Positions 61,356 through 64,000 of a DNA stretch of 64,000 bases are shown here, piece by piece (position 1 is the stretch's first letter; every line of letters starts with the position of its first letter). The position numbers were made by a program, and so were the translations under genes. A model generated the notes under the pieces. That model saw only the letters and a list, made by a program, of their open reading frames with translations, ran no database searches and had not been told where the DNA came from. The stretch is from Parahoeflea alexandrii (GTDB lineage: Bacteria; Pseudomonadota; Alphaproteobacteria; Rhizobiales; Rhizobiaceae): assembly GCF_027214025.1 (NCBI RefSeq), contig NZ_JAPWHB010000007.1, positions 1-64,000 on the forward strand. Direction: 5' to 3'.

Positions 61356-61489
61356 CCGTGGTCACTTTGTATGAGTTGCGAAGAGCCGACAATTCTCTCT
61401 GCTCAATCAGGCCCGTTCTTTCACAGGGGGCGCTAATCTGGGACAATCATATTGGATCACTATTACGCCGAATGCACAGTCGCCTGAAA

Positions 61490-61505
61490 GTTCCCCGTGG
61501 GGAAC
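61490..61505. promoter_or_regulatory. parS-like partition site 1
   Basis: GTTCCCCGTGGGGAAC, a 16-base palindrome with one central mismatch (T for C). It fits the repABC parS consensus form GTTNNCNGCNGNNAAC except at the central base. It lies 326 bases before the repA start and would be bound by RepB, which belongs to the ParB family. Confidence 0.75.
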
Positions 61506-61637
61506 TCACCGCCCCACGGCCCCGTCAAATGGTGCTATTTCGGTTGCCAGGCACTCAAGTCTCGGTTGGCGAACTGGATATCGAATGGCCTCCCGTCATT
61601 TGCAAAATGCCTGTCAATGAAGCGAGCAACCCGGAAA

Positions 61638-61653
61638 GTTCCCCGCGGGGAAC
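61638..61653. promoter_or_regulatory. parS-like partition site 2
   Basis: GTTCCCCGCGGGGAAC, a perfect 16-base palindrome that fits GTTNNCNGCNGNNAAC at every fixed position. It is 148 bases after site 1, about fourteen turns of DNA, so both would lie on the same face of the helix. Typical of repABC plasmids, where parS sites flank the rep genes. Confidence 0.8.
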
Positions 61654-61830
61654 CCAAGCTTCTTCGGATTTCAGGTGCAATCACGGGCTCTTTCCCGAAA
61701 CTTCCGAATCGGGATATGTGTAGCTACGACAAATTGCGAAATTTTCGGTTTTTTGCGTAGTCATAAAGTGTTTAACCTTCTGTTAACCATACCGGGCAAT
61801 ACAGAGGCGTAGCACACACGGAGCAGCACG

Positions 61831-63009
61831 TTGACTCGGCATCTAAACAGTCTGGACTTCATGCAAACGTTTTCCAACAAGTTGGATTACGCCTTGCGCA
61901 ATTTGTCATTGGCGCAGTTTCCGCCCAATGCGCACCGCATCATGCGGACCTTTGCCTCTTCGGAAGTGGCAAACCTGCTGGGGGTGACGGAAGCCTATAT
62001 CCGGCAGATATCACTGAAGGGCAGGGGACCTGAACCGGAAGTTACCGCCAATGGCCGCCGGCTTTATACCGTCGAACAGATTCTCGAACTGCGCATGTTG
62101 CTGGCCGAAAACGGCCGCAAGAAATGGATCAATCCGCGCCGTATCGAAGGCGAGAGCTGCCAGGTGATCGCGGTCACCAATTTCAAGGGCGGCTCGTCCA
62201 AGACCTCGACCACCATTCATCTCGCCCATTATCTGGCGCTGAGAGGCTACCGGGTGCTGACCATCGATCTCGATCCGCAGGCCTCGCTGACTGCCTTGCA
62301 CGGATCGCTGGCCGATTTCGATCCGCGCGAGGGCGACACGTTCTATTCCGCCATCCGCTTTGATGACCCGGTGCCGACCCAGTCGCTGATCCACAAGACC
62401 CATATCGAAGGCTTTGACGTGATCTGCGCAGGTCTCGAACTCACCGAGTTCGAAACCGCGGTGGCGCTTGAAATGCGTAAGACCGGTGGCACCGAATTCC
62501 TGTTGCGTGCGGCACAGGCGATTGCCCAAGTCGAGGACAATTACGACGTCGTCCTGATGGATTCGGCCCCATCACTGAACTTCTTGACATTGTCGTCGCT
62601 GACGGCTGCGACCGGCGTTCTCATTCCGGTTCCCGCCCACATGCTCGATGTCGACTCAACGGCGAAATTTCTCGAGCTGGCCGGATCCTATATGCAGATC
62701 CTCAATGAAATGGGCACAAGGGCCGAGTGGGATTTTGCCAAATTCCTGATCACCAAATTCGAGCCAAACGACCATCCGCAGGCCAATATGATGGCCCTGA
62801 TGCGGCAGGTTTTCGGCAATGATCTGCTGCTCAACACGGTGATAAAATCCACAGCCGTGGCAGATGCGCTAACCTGGAAGCAGAGCCTGTATGAGGTGCA
62901 GCGCTCGCGATTCTCGGCGCCCAAGACCTATGACAGGGCGATGGAATCGATCAATGGTGTCAATGCAGAGATCGAGGATCTGCTGACAAATGCATGGGGA
63001 CGCACATGA
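61831..63009 (+). CDS. repA: Plasmid partitioning protein RepA (ParA type)
   Basis: 392 residues if the TTG at 61831 is used; GGAG lies seven bases upstream. An ATG at 61861 is the alternative. An N-terminal helix-turn-helix (SSEVANLLGVTEAYIRQISL) is followed by a ParA ATPase domain with deviant Walker A FKGGSSKTSTTIHLAHYLA and DLDPQASLTALHG, DSAPSLNFLTLSSL. It drives segregation with RepB and represses the repABC operon. Its stop overlaps repB by four bases. Confidence 0.96.
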   Translation: MTRHLNSLDFMQTFSNKLDYALRNLSLAQFPPNAHRIMRTFASSEVANLLGVTEAYIRQISLKGRGPEPEVTANGRRLYTVEQILELRMLLAENGRKKWINPRRIEGESCQVIAVTNFKGGSSKTSTTIHLAHYLALRGYRVLTIDLDPQASLTALHGSLADFDPREGDTFYSAIRFDDPVPTQSLIHKTHIEGFDVICAGLELTEFETAVALEMRKTGGTEFLLRAAQAIAQVEDNYDVVLMDSAPSLNFLTLSSLTAATGVLIPVPAHMLDVDSTAKFLELAGSYMQILNEMGTRAEWDFAKFLITKFEPNDHPQANMMALMRQVFGNDLLLNTVIKSTAVADALTWKQSLYEVQRSRFSAPKTYDRAMESINGVNAEIEDLLTNAWGRT

Positions 63010-64000
63010 GCCGGAAAGATTCCAAAGGCATGTTCGCCAATGTGCTGGGCAAGCTCAACGATGATCAGGACGAGGCCAAATCCGCTGCACCATCCGGGTC
63101 AGGGCAGGCCATGGCGCCGCGCGAACGGGTGATGTCGTCGCCGCATCTGAAGAAGGTCGCCGCCGGCGTCCGCCAGATCCAGGAGCGCGGCGAACTGGCC
63201 GAACGGGTGCTCAAAGACGGCGGCTATGTCAGCGAACTGGATCCTGCCGAAATCCTGCCGTCGAGCATTCCGGACCGGTTTGCCGGAGCCTATGACGAGG
63301 CCGCGATTTCGGAACTCGTCGATTCGATGCGCGAGCGCGGTCAGATCGTGCCGGGCCTGGTGCGCCCGCTCAGGGATGATCCGCAGCGCTACCAAATCGT
63401 CTATGGCCGCCGCCGGATGGCCGCTGCGCAAAAGCTGGGGCTGAAATTCAAGGCGATCATCCGTCCGCTTGATGATGCCGAAGCCATAGTCTTTCAGGGC
63501 GAGGAGAACTCGGCCCGCAACGATCTCACCTTCATCGAGAAATGCAATTTTGCCTTTGCGCAGGAAAAGGCCGGTTATGACCGGGCCACCATCTGTGCCT
63601 CGCTGTCGACCGGCAAGTCGCATGTTTCCGAGATGATCCGGATTGCCGCGACGCTGCCGCAAAGCCTGCTGCACGCCATCGGTCCGGCGCCCGAGATCGG
63701 CCGCCGCCGTTGGCTCGAGCTGGTGGACAAATGGACGGCCTTTCCCAAGGCGCACACTATGGTCGAGGAGCTGCTGGCCGGCACCGGTGCGCAGATGTCG
63801 AGCGAAGACCGCTTTGCCCTGGCGCTGTCGGCGATGTTCGAAAAGGCGACCGCCCCCGACCCGAAGGCGCCGCAGCCGCGCGAAACCATCATGTCCAAGG
63901 GCATGAAGCTGGCCGAGGTGAGCTACGGCAATGCGGGTGCGCGGATGAGCTTTGCCAAATCGGTTCCGCCCGAATTTGTCGCCTATCTGGCCGGACAAAT
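63006..64000 (+). CDS. repB: Plasmid partitioning protein RepB (ParB type), partial
   Basis: The gene starts at the ATG at 63006 (overlap ATGA) and continues past the window edge; 331 codons are visible. The N-terminal part (MSRKDSKGMFANVLGKLNDD) is followed by a ParB nuclease-like domain (VYGRRRMAAAQKLGLKFKAI, with FQGEENSARNDLTFIEKCNF) and a helix-turn-helix (YDRATICASLSTGKSHVSEM) that should recognise parS. repC lies beyond the window, so the origin is not seen. Confidence 0.95.
   Translation, partial: MSRKDSKGMFANVLGKLNDDQDEAKSAAPSGSGQAMAPRERVMSSPHLKKVAAGVRQIQERGELAERVLKDGGYVSELDPAEILPSSIPDRFAGAYDEAAISELVDSMRERGQIVPGLVRPLRDDPQRYQIVYGRRRMAAAQKLGLKFKAIIRPLDDAEAIVFQGEENSARNDLTFIEKCNFAFAQEKAGYDRATICASLSTGKSHVSEMIRIAATLPQSLLHAIGPAPEIGRRRWLELVDKWTAFPKAHTMVEELLAGTGAQMSSEDRFALALSAMFEKATAPDPKAPQPRETIMSKGMKLAEVSYGNAGARMSFAKSVPPEFVAYLAGQ

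Noticed and set aside
61694-61716. Third parS-like palindrome near CCCGAAACTTCCGAATCGGG
   Set aside because: It lacks the GTT...AAC ends and the central GC, so it does not fit the consensus of the two accepted sites.

Overview
The window looks like one end of a large secondary replicon (plasmid or chromid) of an alphaproteobacterium, most likely a member of the Hyphomicrobiales/Rhizobiales or a relative. The main reason is the right end: a repABC-type locus with repA, the start of repB and two 16-bp parS palindromes upstream. High GC, many TRAP and ABC uptake operons and repeated decayed insertion sequences fit that picture. The species cannot be named from sequence alone. No rRNA, tRNA or CRISPR array was seen.

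Region by region. 1-4499 (minus strand): a tightly overlapping chemosensory operon (HD-GYP response regulator, STAS protein, CheY, CheA, CheW, start of a methyl-accepting chemotaxis protein). 4730-5704: an AraC-type regulator. 6138-15858 (minus): a nucleoside-type uptake and salvage operon (GntR regulator, BMP binding protein, ABC ATPase, two permeases, isochorismatase-like hydrolase, PfkB kinase, nucleoside phosphorylase, SIS sugar isomerase, aldehyde dehydrogenase). 16019-24005 (plus): hydantoinase/oxoprolinase A and B subunits, a TRAP transporter, a GntR regulator and a short-chain dehydrogenase. 25020-30065: an RND efflux pump with a divergent TetR regulator and an operator palindrome between them. 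31404-38191 (plus): an unusual catabolic operon (adenosine-deaminase-like amidohydrolase, polar-amino-acid-type ABC transporter, aldehyde dehydrogenase, AtuA-family protein, DUF4387 protein), followed by gene scars, a class III aminotransferase and a LysR regulator. Two decayed, inverted IS6-family copies (30094-31146 and 40164-40942) flank this block. 42390-50387 (minus): FCD-GntR regulator, gamma-glutamyltransferase-like enzyme, TRAP transporter, TauE/SafE exporter and amidase. 50640-52004: IS remnants around a ccdAB toxin-antitoxin pair. 52084-57150: a LuxR regulator divergent from five uncharacterised exported or membrane proteins. 57151-61480: a poorly coding stretch with a WGR protein, remnants of a DUF4011 helicase, an AT-rich island and IS3 debris. 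61490-64000: parS sites, repA and repB.

How it works together: the replicon is mainly a nutrient-scavenging platform. It carries four separate solute-binding-protein-dependent uptake systems (one BMP-ABC, one amino-acid ABC, two TRAP), each sitting next to hydrolases and dehydrogenases that could process the imported compound in the cytoplasm, and three of them next to their own regulator of the GntR superfamily or a LysR protein. In each of the four systems a GC-rich hairpin lies just downstream of the binding-protein gene, which would let the binding protein be made in excess over what follows. The chemosensory operon could couple nutrient sensing to motility or c-di-GMP turnover. Active rearrangement is recorded by remnants of IS6, IS3, ISL3 and ISNCY-like elements and by truncated host genes (LysR, fumarase, MATE, helicase). 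Exact substrates of the catabolic operons are not determinable from the sequence.
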